Shown: positions 25,651-35,933, numbered from the stretch's first letter. The stretch is 64,000 nucleotides of DNA from Labrys monachus (GCF_030814655.1 NZ_JAUSVK010000001.1:5959001-6023000); one strand, 5' to 3'. The notes: a model not told the origin generated them from the letters alone. Made by a program: numbers and translations.

Positions 25651-26709
25651 ATGAGAAGAGTTCTTGCAGCACTCGGCATCCTGGCGATGCTGGCCGGCAG
25701 TCTGCTCTTGGCCGGCGCCGCCGAAGCGAAACTGCGCGTGGCGATGGTCACGTCGGAATCCGGCCTCGGCGACCGCTCCTTCAACGACATGATGAACCAG
25801 GGGATGAAGAAGGCGGCGGCCGAGTTCGGCATCGATTATGTCGTCATCCAGCCGCGCTCGATCTCGGAATTCCAGTCGACCCTCGCCCGCGCGGCGGGCC
25901 AGGGCTTCGACTTCATCGTCGGCTCGTCCTTCGACATGATCAAGCCGATGCAGACGGTGGCCGCCGCCTTCCCCAACCAGAAGTTCGGCCTCGTCGATGT
26001 CGGCCCCGACCCGATCGCCCCCAATGTGGTGAGCAGCGTGACCAAGGACTGGGAAGGCTCCTTCCTCGTCGGCATGATCGCGGCCAAGACCACCAAGACG
26101 GGCACGATCGGCTTCGTCGGCGGCAAGGACATCCCGATCATCCACCGCTTCTTCATCGGCTATTATTACGGGGCGAAGATGGCCAATCCCCAGGTCAACG
26201 TCCTTGAGACCTATGCCGGCACCTTCACCGACCCGGCGGCCGGCAAGGAATACACGCTCTCGCTCGTCAACCAGAAATCCGACATCAACTTCGCCGTCGC
26301 CGGCGCCACCAGCGCGGGTGTGATCGACGCGGCCAAGAGCACCAAGACGCTCGCCATCGGCGTCGATTCGAACCAGAACTACCTCGCTCCCGGCTTCGTG
26401 CTCACCTCGATGGTGAAGCGGGTCGACACCCAGGCCTACGACATGATCAAGTCGGTGGTGGACGGCACGTTCAAGGGCGGTACCGTGCTCTATTACGGCC
26501 TGAAGGAAGGCGGCGTCGACGCGGCGATGGACCAGTACAACAAGGGCCTCATCGCCGACGACGTCCTCAAGCAGGTCGATGTGCTGCGCCAGAAGGTGAT
26601 TTCCGGCGAGATCGTGGTGCCGAACTATTTCGACCTGAAGCCCGGCCAGAAGGAGATGGGCACGCCGCCGATGGCGACGCCGCCCTCGATCGCCGGCAAG
26701 AGCAACTGA
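25651..26709 (+). CDS. BMP family (PnrA-like) nucleoside-binding periplasmic protein
   Basis: Solute-binding protein of 352 residues for an ABC importer. A Sec signal peptide (residues about 1-26, ending AGAAEA) has no lipobox cysteine, so the mature protein is free in the periplasm. SGLGDRSFNDM at the mature N-terminus and the TKDWEGSFLVG segment are BMP-family hallmarks; in PnrA such regions hold the ribose and stack the base. Known ligands are purine and pyrimidine nucleosides. It is the first gene of a four-gene importer. Confidence 0.87.
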   Translation: MRRVLAALGILAMLAGSLLLAGAAEAKLRVAMVTSESGLGDRSFNDMMNQGMKKAAAEFGIDYVVIQPRSISEFQSTLARAAGQGFDFIVGSSFDMIKPMQTVAAAFPNQKFGLVDVGPDPIAPNVVSSVTKDWEGSFLVGMIAAKTTKTGTIGFVGGKDIPIIHRFFIGYYYGAKMANPQVNVLETYAGTFTDPAAGKEYTLSLVNQKSDINFAVAGATSAGVIDAAKSTKTLAIGVDSNQNYLAPGFVLTSMVKRVDTQAYDMIKSVVDGTFKGGTVLYYGLKEGGVDAAMDQYNKGLIADDVLKQVDVLRQKVISGEIVVPNYFDLKPGQKEMGTPPMATPPSIAGKSN

Positions 26710-26779
26710 GCGGATACGGAACGACGGCGCGGCGAACCCTTGCCGCACCTCTCCCTCCTCCAGCGATCCGGGTGATGCC

Positions 26780-28339
26780 ATGCACGGCAGCGACCTCGTC
26801 ACGATGCGCAATATCGCCAAGCGGTTCGGGGACCTCATGGCGATCCACGATGCCTCGATCGAGATCCGGCCCGGCGAGATCCACGCCCTCGTCGGCGAGA
26901 ACGGCGCCGGCAAGTCGACGCTGATGAACATCCTCTACGGCCTCGTGCCGCGCACGGGCGGTGAAATCCTGCTGCGCGGCGCACCGGTGTCGTTCGACGG
27001 TCCCGCCGAGGCGATCAAGGCCGGCATCGGCATGGTGCACCAGCATTTCAAGCTGGCGCCGTCCTTCACCGTCGCCGAGAACATCATCATCGGCGCCGAG
27101 CCGGTGCGCTCCTTTTCCCGGCTCGACCGCCGGCGCGCCGAGGAGCAGACCGCCGAGCTCAGCCGCCGCTTCGGCCTCGACCTCGATCCCAAGGCCGTGG
27201 TCGGCACGCTGCCGGTCGGCCTGCGCCAGCGGGTCGAGATCCTCAAGGCGCTCTACCGCAATGCCGAGACGCTCATCCTCGACGAACCCACGGCCGTGCT
27301 GACGCCGCAGGAGACGCATGAGCTGTTCGCCACCATGCAGGCCCTGGCCGAGAGCGGGCGCTCGGTGATCTTCATCACCCACAAGCTGCGCGAGGTGCTG
27401 GCGGCGGCGGACCGCATCTCGGTGATGCGGCACGGGCGCATCGTCACCACGCGCGACAATGACGGCATCACCGCCGACGAGATCGCCAGCCTGATGGTCG
27501 GCCGCAGCGTGCTGCTGCGGGTGAGCAAGGCCGCCTCCCGCCCCGCGCCGGCCTGCACGCTCGAGATCCGCAACCTGACGGTGCGCAGCGAGCGCGGCGC
27601 CGTCGCGGTGGAGGACCTGTCGCTCGACATCCATCCCGGCGAGATCGTCGGCCTCGCCGGCGTGCAGGGCAACGGCCAGGACGAGCTGGTCGAGAGCATC
27701 GCCGGGCTGCGGCGGCCGGTCGCCGGCCGCATCTCGATCTGCGGCACGTCGCCCGCCGCCTCCAGCCCCCGTGCCGCGCGCAAGGCCGGCCTCGCCTATA
27801 TCCCGGCGGACCGCGGCCAGGTCGGGCTCTCGCTGCAGAGCTCGATCTGGGAGAACCTGACGCTCGGCCACCAGGCCGAGTTCAGCCATGGCCCGCTGCT
27901 CTCGGCCGGGGCGGCACGGCGCCGGACGCGCGAACTCATCCGCAGGTTCGACATCCGCGGCGCCGGCGAGGACACCCCGGCCGGCGCGCTCTCGGGCGGC
28001 AACCAGCAGAAGGTGCAGCTCGCCCGCGAACTGACGCGCGCGGTCTCGCTGATCATCGCCGAGCAGCCCTCGCAGGGCGTCGACATCGGTGCGATCGAAT
28101 CGATCCACCGCATGCTCGTCAAGATGCGGGACGAAGGCTGCGCCGTCTTCGTCGTTTCGGCGGATCTCGACGAGATCTTCTCGCTCTGCGACCGCATCCT
28201 GGTGATCTATCGCGGCCGCATCGTCGGCGATTTCGCCAGCGCCGATGCGACGGTCGAGGGCGTCGGCCGGCTGATGGGCGGCCTGGAGGCGGAGGCCCCC
28301 CGCGCCGACGACCCGGTTCCGGCCGAGACAGGGACATGA
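26780..28339 (+). CDS. Nucleoside/sugar ABC transporter tandem ATPase (YufO/NupO-like)
   Basis: ATPase of 519 residues with two ABC domains. Domain 1: Walker A GENGAGKST, Walker B TLILDEPTAVL, H-loop ITHKL; its signature is replaced by LPVGLRQR, as usual in this subgroup. Domain 2: a degenerate phosphate loop GVQGNGQDE, signature LSGGNQQK, Walker B LIIAEQPSQGVD. This asymmetric arrangement is normal for the MglA/RbsA/YufO group. It lies 70 nt after the binding protein and overlaps the next permease (ATGA). Confidence 0.88.
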   Translation: MHGSDLVTMRNIAKRFGDLMAIHDASIEIRPGEIHALVGENGAGKSTLMNILYGLVPRTGGEILLRGAPVSFDGPAEAIKAGIGMVHQHFKLAPSFTVAENIIIGAEPVRSFSRLDRRRAEEQTAELSRRFGLDLDPKAVVGTLPVGLRQRVEILKALYRNAETLILDEPTAVLTPQETHELFATMQALAESGRSVIFITHKLREVLAAADRISVMRHGRIVTTRDNDGITADEIASLMVGRSVLLRVSKAASRPAPACTLEIRNLTVRSERGAVAVEDLSLDIHPGEIVGLAGVQGNGQDELVESIAGLRRPVAGRISICGTSPAASSPRAARKAGLAYIPADRGQVGLSLQSSIWENLTLGHQAEFSHGPLLSAGAARRRTRELIRRFDIRGAGEDTPAGALSGGNQQKVQLARELTRAVSLIIAEQPSQGVDIGAIESIHRMLVKMRDEGCAVFVVSADLDEIFSLCDRILVIYRGRIVGDFASADATVEGVGRLMGGLEAEAPRADDPVPAETGT

Positions 28340-29472
28340 GCGTGAGCGAGAGCGAGACGAGCCTGCCCAAGCAGGCGGGCCTTCCGGGGATGCGCATCCT
28401 GAAGCCGCTGGCCGGCCCGGTGCTGGCGGTCGTCATCTCCTTCGTCATCGGCGGGCTGCTGGTCGCCGCCCTCGGCCAGGACCCGGTCGCGGTCTATCGC
28501 CTGCTCATCGAAGGCAGCCTCGTCGGCTGGGCCAACCTGTCGGTGACGCTGCAGATGACGACGCCGCTGATCTTCACCGGCCTCGCCGTCGCGCTCTCGT
28601 TCCGCTCCGGCATCTGGAACATCGGCGTCGAGGGCCAGATGCTGATGGGCGCCCTCGCCGCCGGCATCGTCGGCTACGCCGCCGACCTGCCGCCGCTCCT
28701 CCACGCGCCGGCCTGCATCCTCGCCGCGGCGCTGGGCGGGGCGCTGTGGGCCGCCATTCCAGCCCTGTTGCGGGTCTATCTCAACGTCAATGAGCTCGTC
28801 ATCTGCCTGATGCTCAATCCGACGGCGCTGCTCGTCACCGGCTATATCTCCACCCGCGTGCTGAAGGCGCCGGGGCCGACCAACAAGCTGCCGGACATCG
28901 CCGACGCCGCGAGGCTGACCAATTATTCGATCTTCTCGCAGCTCAATACCGGCATCTTCATCGCCATCGCCTGCTGCGTCGCGATCGCGGTGTTCAACCG
29001 CGTGACGGTGCGCGGCTATGAATGGAAGCTGATCGGCCTCAATTCGCGCTTCGCCCATTACGGCGGCGTCAATGTGCGCCGCAACGTCATCGGCGTCATG
29101 CTGGTCAGCGGCGCCATCGGCGGCCTCGCCGGCGCGGAGCAGGTGCTCGGCGTCTACGGCGCCTTCTACGACAATTTCTCGCCCGGCTACGGCTTCGACG
29201 GCATCGCCGTGGCCATGCTGGCCCATTCCCATCCCATCGGTGTGATGCTGGCGGCCTTCCTGTTCGGCGCGCTCGACAGCGGCAGCTCGGTGCTGCAGAT
29301 GCAGATGGGCATCAGCAAATATCTGGTGCAGGTGCTGCAGTTCATCGTGGTGCTGATCCTGGCGGCCCAGTTCTCCTTCGGCTGGCTGGACCGGCACCGC
29401 AAGAGGCAGGCGGCCGGCGCCCCCGCCGCCGCGCCGGGCGAGCAACCCGGCCCGACCCCCGCCGACCGCTGA
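28336..29472 (+). CDS. Nucleoside ABC transporter permease (YufP-like)
   Basis: Inner-membrane permease of 378 residues with about nine hydrophobic helices. Recognisable segments are FRSGIWNIGVEGQMLMGA, LNVNELVICLMLNP and GYGFDGIAVAMLAHSHPIG, all typical of the BMP-type nucleoside transporter family. The last 30 residues are charged and proline-rich. It pairs with the smaller permease 22 nt downstream. Confidence 0.87.
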   Translation: MSVSESETSLPKQAGLPGMRILKPLAGPVLAVVISFVIGGLLVAALGQDPVAVYRLLIEGSLVGWANLSVTLQMTTPLIFTGLAVALSFRSGIWNIGVEGQMLMGALAAGIVGYAADLPPLLHAPACILAAALGGALWAAIPALLRVYLNVNELVICLMLNPTALLVTGYISTRVLKAPGPTNKLPDIADAARLTNYSIFSQLNTGIFIAIACCVAIAVFNRVTVRGYEWKLIGLNSRFAHYGGVNVRRNVIGVMLVSGAIGGLAGAEQVLGVYGAFYDNFSPGYGFDGIAVAMLAHSHPIGVMLAAFLFGALDSGSSVLQMQMGISKYLVQVLQFIVVLILAAQFSFGWLDRHRKRQAAGAPAAAPGEQPGPTPADR

Positions 29473-29493
29473 CATTCCGCAGGAGCGAGCGCC

Positions 29494-30411
29494 ATGATTT
29501 CCGACATCGCCTTCTCCGCCATCCGCATCTCCACGCCGCTGATCTTCGCGGCGCTGGGCGGCCTCTTCACCTTCCAGGCGGGCATGCTGAACATCGCGCT
29601 GGATGGCTTCATGATCGTCGCCGCCTTCGCCGCCATCGCCGCCGCCTATATCTCGGGCAGCCTCGCCGTCGGCGTGCTGGCCGGCATCCTCGCGGGCATG
29701 CTGATGGCGGCGCTGATGGCGCTGTTCAACCTGCGCTTCCGCGCCCATATCTTCATCGTCGGCATCGCCGTCACCTTCCTCGCCTATGGCCTCACCGCCC
29801 TGCTCCTCAAGAGCCTGCTCGGCCAGGACGGCGTGTTCGCCTCCGACGCCATCCCCACCTTCCCGGCCATCGACATCCCCTTCGTCGCCGACATACCGGT
29901 GGTCGGGCCGCTGGCCAGCGGCCATACCCTCCTCGTCTACGTCGCCTATCTCGCCATACCCGTGGTGCATTGGTGGCTCTACCGCACGCGCTGGGGCCTC
30001 CGGGTGCGGGTGGTCGGCGAGGCCGAGGACGCCGCGCGCGCCGCCGGCATCCCCGTCGAGCGGGTGAAATTCCAGACCATGCTGCTCAGCGGCCTGTTCT
30101 GCGGCCTCGCCGGCGCCTATCTGTCGCTCGGCTATGTCTCGCTGTTCGCCAAGCAGATGAACAATGATCGCGGCCTGATCGCCCTGGCGGCGATCTTCTT
30201 CGCCAAGGGGCGGCCGGTACGCACCGCGGCCGTCGCCGTGCTGTTCGGCCTGGCGACGGCGCTCTCGGTGCGACTGCCGCAGGTCACCGGCGCGGCGCCG
30301 CAGCTGCTCGAGCTGATCCCCTATCTCGTGACCATCCTCGCCATGGTGATCGTCGGCATCCGCACGACGCGCGACAATGCGCTGAACGGAAGCTGGCGCT
30401 TCGATCAGTAG
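29494..30411 (+). CDS. Nucleoside ABC transporter permease (YufQ-like)
   Basis: Second permease, 305 residues, with about eight to nine hydrophobic segments. FQAGMLNIALDGFMIV is the counterpart of the NIGVEGQM motif of its partner, and MNNDRGLIALAAIFFAKGRP is the cytoplasmic coupling loop. It completes a binding protein, ATPase and two-permease importer and ends the cluster; an AT-rich intergenic region follows. Confidence 0.87.
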   Translation: MISDIAFSAIRISTPLIFAALGGLFTFQAGMLNIALDGFMIVAAFAAIAAAYISGSLAVGVLAGILAGMLMAALMALFNLRFRAHIFIVGIAVTFLAYGLTALLLKSLLGQDGVFASDAIPTFPAIDIPFVADIPVVGPLASGHTLLVYVAYLAIPVVHWWLYRTRWGLRVRVVGEAEDAARAAGIPVERVKFQTMLLSGLFCGLAGAYLSLGYVSLFAKQMNNDRGLIALAAIFFAKGRPVRTAAVAVLFGLATALSVRLPQVTGAAPQLLELIPYLVTILAMVIVGIRTTRDNALNGSWRFDQ

Positions 30412-30943
30412 GCGCGGAAGCCTTCTCAGACCGGGATCGAGGAGATCGCGATATGACGATTGGTATGGTGGCGGGCCGGATCGCGGCCAGCGAAGTGGGC
30501 GGTTGACTGCGCCGGCATCATAGTGTGCCAGGCGGCGCAGCCGGTGCCGACAAACAAACGCTCCAGCCAAGTGATGCCGACAGGAACAGCGCTTCAAGAA
30601 AATTATGCTTTTTATTGCCAATAGGTTTAAATAAAATACCCCTACTGCTTCATAAGACGACCATTTATATTTTTGATATGTATCACGTTCGCGTTAATAG
30701 AACAAATTAATTGAGTTTAATTGCAAATTTAAGCGAAATATTATTTCGAAGGAAATCCTTAAAATCTTTAGTCAAGTTCAGACCAGGAGATAAGGATCTT
30801 ATTTTTCGACTGAACGAATCAGGTTGTATTTGCATCCACTCGGCGTACGCTACAACGTAGTGAGGTGGGGCGTCAGAGTGTCTTCTTGGAAGTGCTTCCG
30901 GTCGGGCTCTGACGATTGTTACAGCCGGGTCGGGGGGACGGTA
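30412..30943. other. AT-rich intergenic region before GGDEF-EAL gene
   Basis: A 532-nt stretch with no convincing gene. Roughly 30590-30830 is strikingly AT-rich against its GC-rich surroundings and includes runs such as TTTAAATAAAATA and AATTAATTGAG. Short open frames here lack ribosome sites and family resemblance. The composition suggests a promoter-rich region, a protein-binding site or the scar of a transferred segment. The GGDEF-EAL gene start lies just after it. Confidence 0.6.
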
Positions 30944-33427
30944 TTGAAGCGGCTTTCTGAAATAGTCCCGGCGATCAAGGCGATCAAACGAGGGGCATAC
31001 GATCTCCTCGGCGGGCGGACGGTGCGCGTCGAAACCGCCCTGGAAGCGATGCCGCAAGCCGTCTGCATGTTTGATTCCCGGCGACGGCTGATCCACGGCA
31101 ACGGCCGTTACGCCGATCTCTTCGATCTGCCGCCGGAGCTTGCAAAGCCGGGGACCCCGCTTCTCGACATCCTCCATCATGGAGCCATGTTCGGTCCGCT
31201 TCCGGACGAGGATCCCAAATCCCATGTCTGGAGGCCGCTCGACGCTGCGGATCGGGCCGGGCATTCCGCCGCCCTGCTCGAACTGAAGGATGGCCGCATC
31301 GTTCGGGTTTCCCACCAGCCGACGACCGGCGGGGGCTGGCTTTCGACATATGACGACATCACCGGGCAAACCCGCATCGGCAACGAATTGGCACAGGCGC
31401 GGGCCGCCCTGGGTCTGGAGGAGGAAGCCTTCGATCTGCTGTTCGACAGCAACCCCGTTCCCATGTGGGTCTTCGATCGGGAAAGCCTCCGCTTCCTCGC
31501 GGTCAACAATGCGGCTGTGGAGCGCTATGGCTATAGCCGCGACCAGTTCCTTTCGATGACGATCCTGGATATTCGACCGAAAGAGGAGTGGGAGGCCGCG
31601 AGAAGCGCCGCCGGCAGGGAATGGACGGCCGAGAACGGCAGCACATGGCGGCACAAGAGGGCAGACGGCGGCGAGCTTCTCGTCGACGTCTACGCGCGAT
31701 CGATCACCTATGAGGGACGCAGCGGACAGCTGGTCGCCGTCGTGGACGGGACCGAGCGCCTGAAGGCGCGAGACGAATTGCGGCGCGCGCAGGAGTTCCT
31801 GGCCGTCGTGATCGAAAGCATACCGGACGCGATCTTCGTCAGGGATGCCCGGAGCGGACGGTTCATCCTTCTGAACAAGGCCGCGGAAGACTTTCTCGGC
31901 ATGACTCGCGAGAATGTCATCGGAAAGCTGATCGAAGAGGTCTATCCCGCGACGGCCATCGAGGAAATTACCAGGCAGGACGAGGAACTGTTGCGAAACG
32001 GCGAACTCGCCGTCGACAGCCACGCGATCAATTTGCGCTCGGGGGACTCGCGTTTCATCACGCTGAACCGCATCTTGCTGAAGGGTGCGGACGGCGCACC
32101 GCTGCACATGCTGGCCGTCATCCGGGATGTCACCGAGCGCGCCCGGGCCGACAAGCGCATTGCCCATCTGGCGCTGCACGATCCCTTGACGGACCTGCCG
32201 AACAGGACTGCGTTCAATGAGCGTCTTGCCGCGATACTGAAGGCGTCCATCGACACGGGCGACCGTTTCGCCATTCTCAGCATCGACCTCGATCACCTCA
32301 AGGAGGTCAACGACATCTTCGGCCATGCCTCCGGAGACCAATTGTTGTGCGAAGTATCGCGCAGGCTCCTCGCCGTCGCCGAGGGGGGATTGGTGGCGCG
32401 CATCGGCGGCGACGAGTTCGCGCTGATCGCCAAGGCGGACAGGGCAGCAAGCATCGCGCTCGCCGATCGGGTGATCGACGCCGTCAGCGGCGATCTGGAT
32501 ATTCTAGGCGAGCCTATCCGCACAAGCCTGGGCATCGGCATTGCGATCTTTCCGGACGATGGCGGCGATGCGACAACGCTTCTGGCAAATGCGGACGCCG
32601 CGCTCCATCGCGCCAAGAAGGAAGGACCGGGGGTCTCGCGGTCATATACACCCGAGATGGACAAGAAGCTGCGCGAACGCCGTTCGATGCGGCGCGAGCT
32701 GGCCTCCGCGATCGAGCGCGGCGAACTGGTCGTGTTCTATCAGCCGCAGGCGGAAATCGCCGGCAAGATCACCGGATTCGAGGCCCTGCTGCGTTGGCGG
32801 CATCCAACCCGGGGATGGGTTTCTCCGGGCACCTTCATCCCCCTCGCCGAAGAGAGCCGCCTCATCGTGCCGATCGGCGAGTGGGTGCTGCGCGAGGTAT
32901 GCCGTGAGGCTGCATCCTGGCCGCTTCCCCTGGGCGTGGCCGTCAATCTGTCTCCGGTGCAATTCCAGCACAGCGATCTGCCCGGCCTTATCCGTTCCAT
33001 CCTTCTCGAAACCGGCCTCGCCTCGAACCAGCTCGAACTGGAGATCACGGAAGGCGTGTTGATGGACGATTCCGGGCGCATCGCGTCGATCCTCCGCGAG
33101 GTCAAGGCTCTGGGCGTGCGGATCGCGATGGACGACTTCGGAAGCGGATATTCATCATTGTCCTATCTTCAGTCGTTCCCCTTCGACAAGATCAAGATCG
33201 ATCGCACCTTCGTGACGAAGATCGAGGACAATCCCCAATCGGCGGCGATCGTGCGGGCCGTGCTGGGGCTTGCTCACGGCCTGCGATTGCCGGTTCTCGC
33301 CGAGGGGGTCGAAACCGAGGAGGAACTCGCCTTCCTCGCCCGCGAAGGCTGCGACCATGTGCAGGGATATTACATCGGACGGCCGCTCCCCATCGCGGAA
33401 TATGCCGGGGTGGTGGGGCGCATCTAG
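30944..33427 (+). CDS. PAS-PAS-PAS-GGDEF-EAL cyclic-di-GMP signalling protein
   Basis: Signalling protein of 827 residues. Three PAS-like sensor segments cover about residues 20-400 (ALEAMPQAVCMFD, LLFDSNPVPMWVFD, VVIESIPDAIFVRD), then a diguanylate cyclase domain with intact GGDEF in ARIGGDEFALI, and a phosphodiesterase domain with EALLRW, ITEGVLMDD, DDFGSGYSSLSYL and AEGVET. Both catalytic sites look complete, so it may both make and degrade cyclic-di-GMP. No membrane segment was found, so it is cytoplasmic. The TTG at 30944, preceded five bases upstream by GGGGGGA, is favoured over a TTG at 30824 because the intervening residues look non-coding. It converges on otsA with a 14-nt gap. Confidence 0.85.
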   Translation: MKRLSEIVPAIKAIKRGAYDLLGGRTVRVETALEAMPQAVCMFDSRRRLIHGNGRYADLFDLPPELAKPGTPLLDILHHGAMFGPLPDEDPKSHVWRPLDAADRAGHSAALLELKDGRIVRVSHQPTTGGGWLSTYDDITGQTRIGNELAQARAALGLEEEAFDLLFDSNPVPMWVFDRESLRFLAVNNAAVERYGYSRDQFLSMTILDIRPKEEWEAARSAAGREWTAENGSTWRHKRADGGELLVDVYARSITYEGRSGQLVAVVDGTERLKARDELRRAQEFLAVVIESIPDAIFVRDARSGRFILLNKAAEDFLGMTRENVIGKLIEEVYPATAIEEITRQDEELLRNGELAVDSHAINLRSGDSRFITLNRILLKGADGAPLHMLAVIRDVTERARADKRIAHLALHDPLTDLPNRTAFNERLAAILKASIDTGDRFAILSIDLDHLKEVNDIFGHASGDQLLCEVSRRLLAVAEGGLVARIGGDEFALIAKADRAASIALADRVIDAVSGDLDILGEPIRTSLGIGIAIFPDDGGDATTLLANADAALHRAKKEGPGVSRSYTPEMDKKLRERRSMRRELASAIERGELVVFYQPQAEIAGKITGFEALLRWRHPTRGWVSPGTFIPLAEESRLIVPIGEWVLREVCREAASWPLPLGVAVNLSPVQFQHSDLPGLIRSILLETGLASNQLELEITEGVLMDDSGRIASILREVKALGVRIAMDDFGSGYSSLSYLQSFPFDKIKIDRTFVTKIEDNPQSAAIVRAVLGLAHGLRLPVLAEGVETEEELAFLAREGCDHVQGYYIGRPLPIAEYAGVVGRI

Positions 33428-33441
33428 GGAGAACGTCCCGC

Positions 33442-35667
33442 TCACTGCTCCCTGTTCCGGTTGCCGATGTCGAGGATGCGCTGGCGCTGGCGGACCTGCG
33501 CGGCGTCGAGCAGCATGCGGCCGGCCCAGCGATAGACGTTGCGCTCCTGCACCTGCTGGCGCATGACGCGGATGCGCTCGCGCTGCTCCTGGGCCGGCAT
33601 CGACAGCGCCGTCTCGATCGCCTGCGCCATTTCCTGCGCGTGGTAGGGATTGACGATCAGGGCCTCCGACATCTCGCGCGAGGCGCCGGTGAAGCTCGAC
33701 AGCACCAGCACGCCCTGCTCGTCGTCGCGGGCGGCGACGAATTCCTTGGCGACGAGGTTCATGCCGTCATGCAGGCTGCTGACGATGCACAGGTCGGCGG
33801 CGCGGAACAGCTTGAACACCTCGTCATGCTCATGGTGGCGCACGATCAGCAGGATCGGCTTGTAGTCGCCCTCGCCGTGCCGCTGGTTGATCTCCTCGAC
33901 CAGGGCTTCCGCCTCATTCTGCAGGTTGCTGTAGGCGAAGAGCTTGCTGCGCGTCGGCGCCGCGACCTGGACGAAGACGAAATGGCCCTTCCAGGACGGC
34001 GTGCTCGTCAGCAGGGCGTCGACCGCCTTCATGCGGTCGAGCAGGCCCTTGGTATAGTCGAAGCGCTCGATGCCGACGGCGAGCTTGATGTCGGGCGGCA
34101 GGCCGAGGTCCCGCCGCACCTCGGCGCGGCACGTCTCGACGGGCGGCTGGCTGGCGAGCGCCCGCGGCGGCCATTCGATCGAGATCGGATAGGGCCGGAC
34201 CATGGTTTCGTGGCCGCCGAGCGTCACCGTCGCCCTCTCGCGGTCGATGCGGCTCTCGACATAGCGGTCGACCGTCTCGAAGAAATTGTTGCAGTGGAAC
34301 TGGGTGTGGAAGCCGAGGATCGTGCTGCCCAGCAGGCCCTCGATGATCCTCTCCTTCCAGGGGCAGATGCCGAACGTCTCGGCATTGGGCCAGGGGATGT
34401 GCCAGAAGGTGATGATGGTCGCCCGCGGCAGGCGTTCGCGGATCATGCGCGGCGCCAGGGCGAAATGATAGTCCTGCACCAGCACGATCGGATCCTCGGT
34501 GCGCGCCTCCTGGGCGACCGCATCGGCGAAGCGCTCGTTGACGATCTCATAGGCGTGCCAGTCCTCCTCGCGGAAGGTGGGGCGGACGAAGGCGATGTGG
34601 CAGAGCGGCCACAGGCCTTCGTTCGCCAGCCCGTAATAATAGCCGTCCTGCTCCTCGTCGGTGAGCCAGATGCGCCGCAGCGTGTAGGCGGGGTCCTGCG
34701 GGGGCACGGCGATCTTGTCGTTGCGGTCCACCGTCTCGCGATCGGCATTGCCGCTGCCATGGGCGATCCAGGTGCCGCCGCAGGCCCGCATCACCGGCTC
34801 CAGCGCCGAGACCAGGCCGCTCGCCGGCGTCTGCACCGTGACCTTCTGGCCGGTGCGGATATGGATATAGGGCTCGCGATTGGCGACGATCAGGACTTCC
34901 GCGCCCGGCAGGGCGTCGTGCAGGAGGCGCTGCAGCGCGTCGGGGTTCCAGTCGATCTGGGTGGTCTCGAACGGCACCCGCCCGATCTCGCGCAGCAGCG
35001 TCTGGATCTGCGCGTCGATCGGCGTCAGTTCGCGCCGTTCGGGCGACAGCGGGCGCCCGGACCGCACATCCTCGACGGCCATCTGCAAGGAGCGCATCCA
35101 GCCTCGCAGCATGAAGAACACGAAGATGGCGGCGATGCCGGCGATGACGACGGCAAAGCCGGCGAAGGTCAGGGCGACGAAGGTCTGGGCGGTGTCGGAG
35201 CGGACATCGATGAAGCTGAGGTCATGCAGGATGATCAGATGCGCCTTGCCGCTCTGCTCGGCGAGGGGAAAGGTGCCGACGAGAATGTTCTGCCGCCCCC
35301 TGGTGAGGGTGGAGAAATTTCCGGCTTCCTCATCGGGGAGATTGTCGCATGAGAAGGTCGGCGGCATCAGCTTGGTCGGCTTCAGCAGGCGCCCGCTCGG
35401 ATCGCACAGACCGACCGCGAGGATGCGGTTGTCCTGCGCGACGCCGTCGAAGATCGAGCCGAGCCGGTCCATGTCGCCGGTGGCCAGCGCGTGGGAAACC
35501 GGCCCCTGGATGGCGTTGTAGACGAGGCGGGAACGGGCTTCGACGTCGCGTCGCGACCAGTGTTCGATGAAGGTTTTGGAGAAGGGGGCGACGCCGGCGA
35601 TCAGGGCCACGACCAGGATGACGCCCGCCGCCGCGAACTTGACGCCATCGGCCAGGCGGAGCTTCAT
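33442..35667 (-). CDS. otsA: Membrane-anchored trehalose-6-phosphate synthase (sensor-like N-terminus fused to GT20)
   Basis: Protein of 741 residues. The C-terminal 490 residues form a GT20 glycosyltransferase making trehalose 6-phosphate from UDP-glucose and glucose 6-phosphate: [57 protein letters not shown] and [13 protein letters not shown] are all present. Ordinary OtsA is about 460-480 residues. The extra N-terminus has a membrane segment at about 10-30, a periplasmic-looking region of about 130 residues, a second membrane segment at about 162-188 and a HAMP-like stretch, the layout of a receptor. The synthase domain would be cytoplasmic. It follows otsB on the same strand after 266 nt, so it may have its own promoter. 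Confidence 0.87.
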   Translation of the reverse strand: MKLRLADGVKFAAAGVILVVALIAGVAPFSKTFIEHWSRRDVEARSRLVYNAIQGPVSHALATGDMDRLGSIFDGVAQDNRILAVGLCDPSGRLLKPTKLMPPTFSCDNLPDEEAGNFSTLTRGRQNILVGTFPLAEQSGKAHLIILHDLSFIDVRSDTAQTFVALTFAGFAVVIAGIAAIFVFFMLRGWMRSLQMAVEDVRSGRPLSPERRELTPIDAQIQTLLREIGRVPFETTQIDWNPDALQRLLHDALPGAEVLIVANREPYIHIRTGQKVTVQTPASGLVSALEPVMRACGGTWIAHGSGNADRETVDRNDKIAVPPQDPAYTLRRIWLTDEEQDGYYYGLANEGLWPLCHIAFVRPTFREEDWHAYEIVNERFADAVAQEARTEDPIVLVQDYHFALAPRMIRERLPRATIITFWHIPWPNAETFGICPWKERIIEGLLGSTILGFHTQFHCNNFFETVDRYVESRIDRERATVTLGGHETMVRPYPISIEWPPRALASQPPVETCRAEVRRDLGLPPDIKLAVGIERFDYTKGLLDRMKAVDALLTSTPSWKGHFVFVQVAAPTRSKLFAYSNLQNEAEALVEEINQRHGEGDYKPILLIVRHHEHDEVFKLFRAADLCIVSSLHDGMNLVAKEFVAARDDEQGVLVLSSFTGASREMSEALIVNPYHAQEMAQAIETALSMPAQEQRERIRVMRQQVQERNVYRWAGRMLLDAAQVRQRQRILDIGNRNREQ

Positions 35668-35933
35668 GCCCCGCCTCCCGCCCGGCTGAGCCGGCCTTCA
35701 TGCGCATTGCCGCCAGCCGGCCGCGACGGACCGGCGTGCCTCCTCGAACCATCAAGCATGATCATGACCTCTTCTGGACGCGGGCCGACATCGCGATGAG
35801 CCCGCGCATCCGCCCTGTCAATGAAATGTGCCGGGCAAGGCCGGGGTCGGGCCCGAAAACCTGCCTTCGATGCCGTCGCTGCCAAGGAAGGAACCGGCAT
35901 CGGCGCGGTGCCCGGACACGGCCTCCCCGCGGC

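Noticed and set aside
28207-30621. Open frame of 804 codons on the - strand across the nucleoside permeases
   Set aside because: Antisense to three well-supported transporter genes; rich in Asp, Glu, His and Arg, as expected from reversed GC-rich codons.
30525-30710. Small open frame of 61 codons
   Set aside because: No ribosome site, no family resemblance, and it runs into the AT-rich island.
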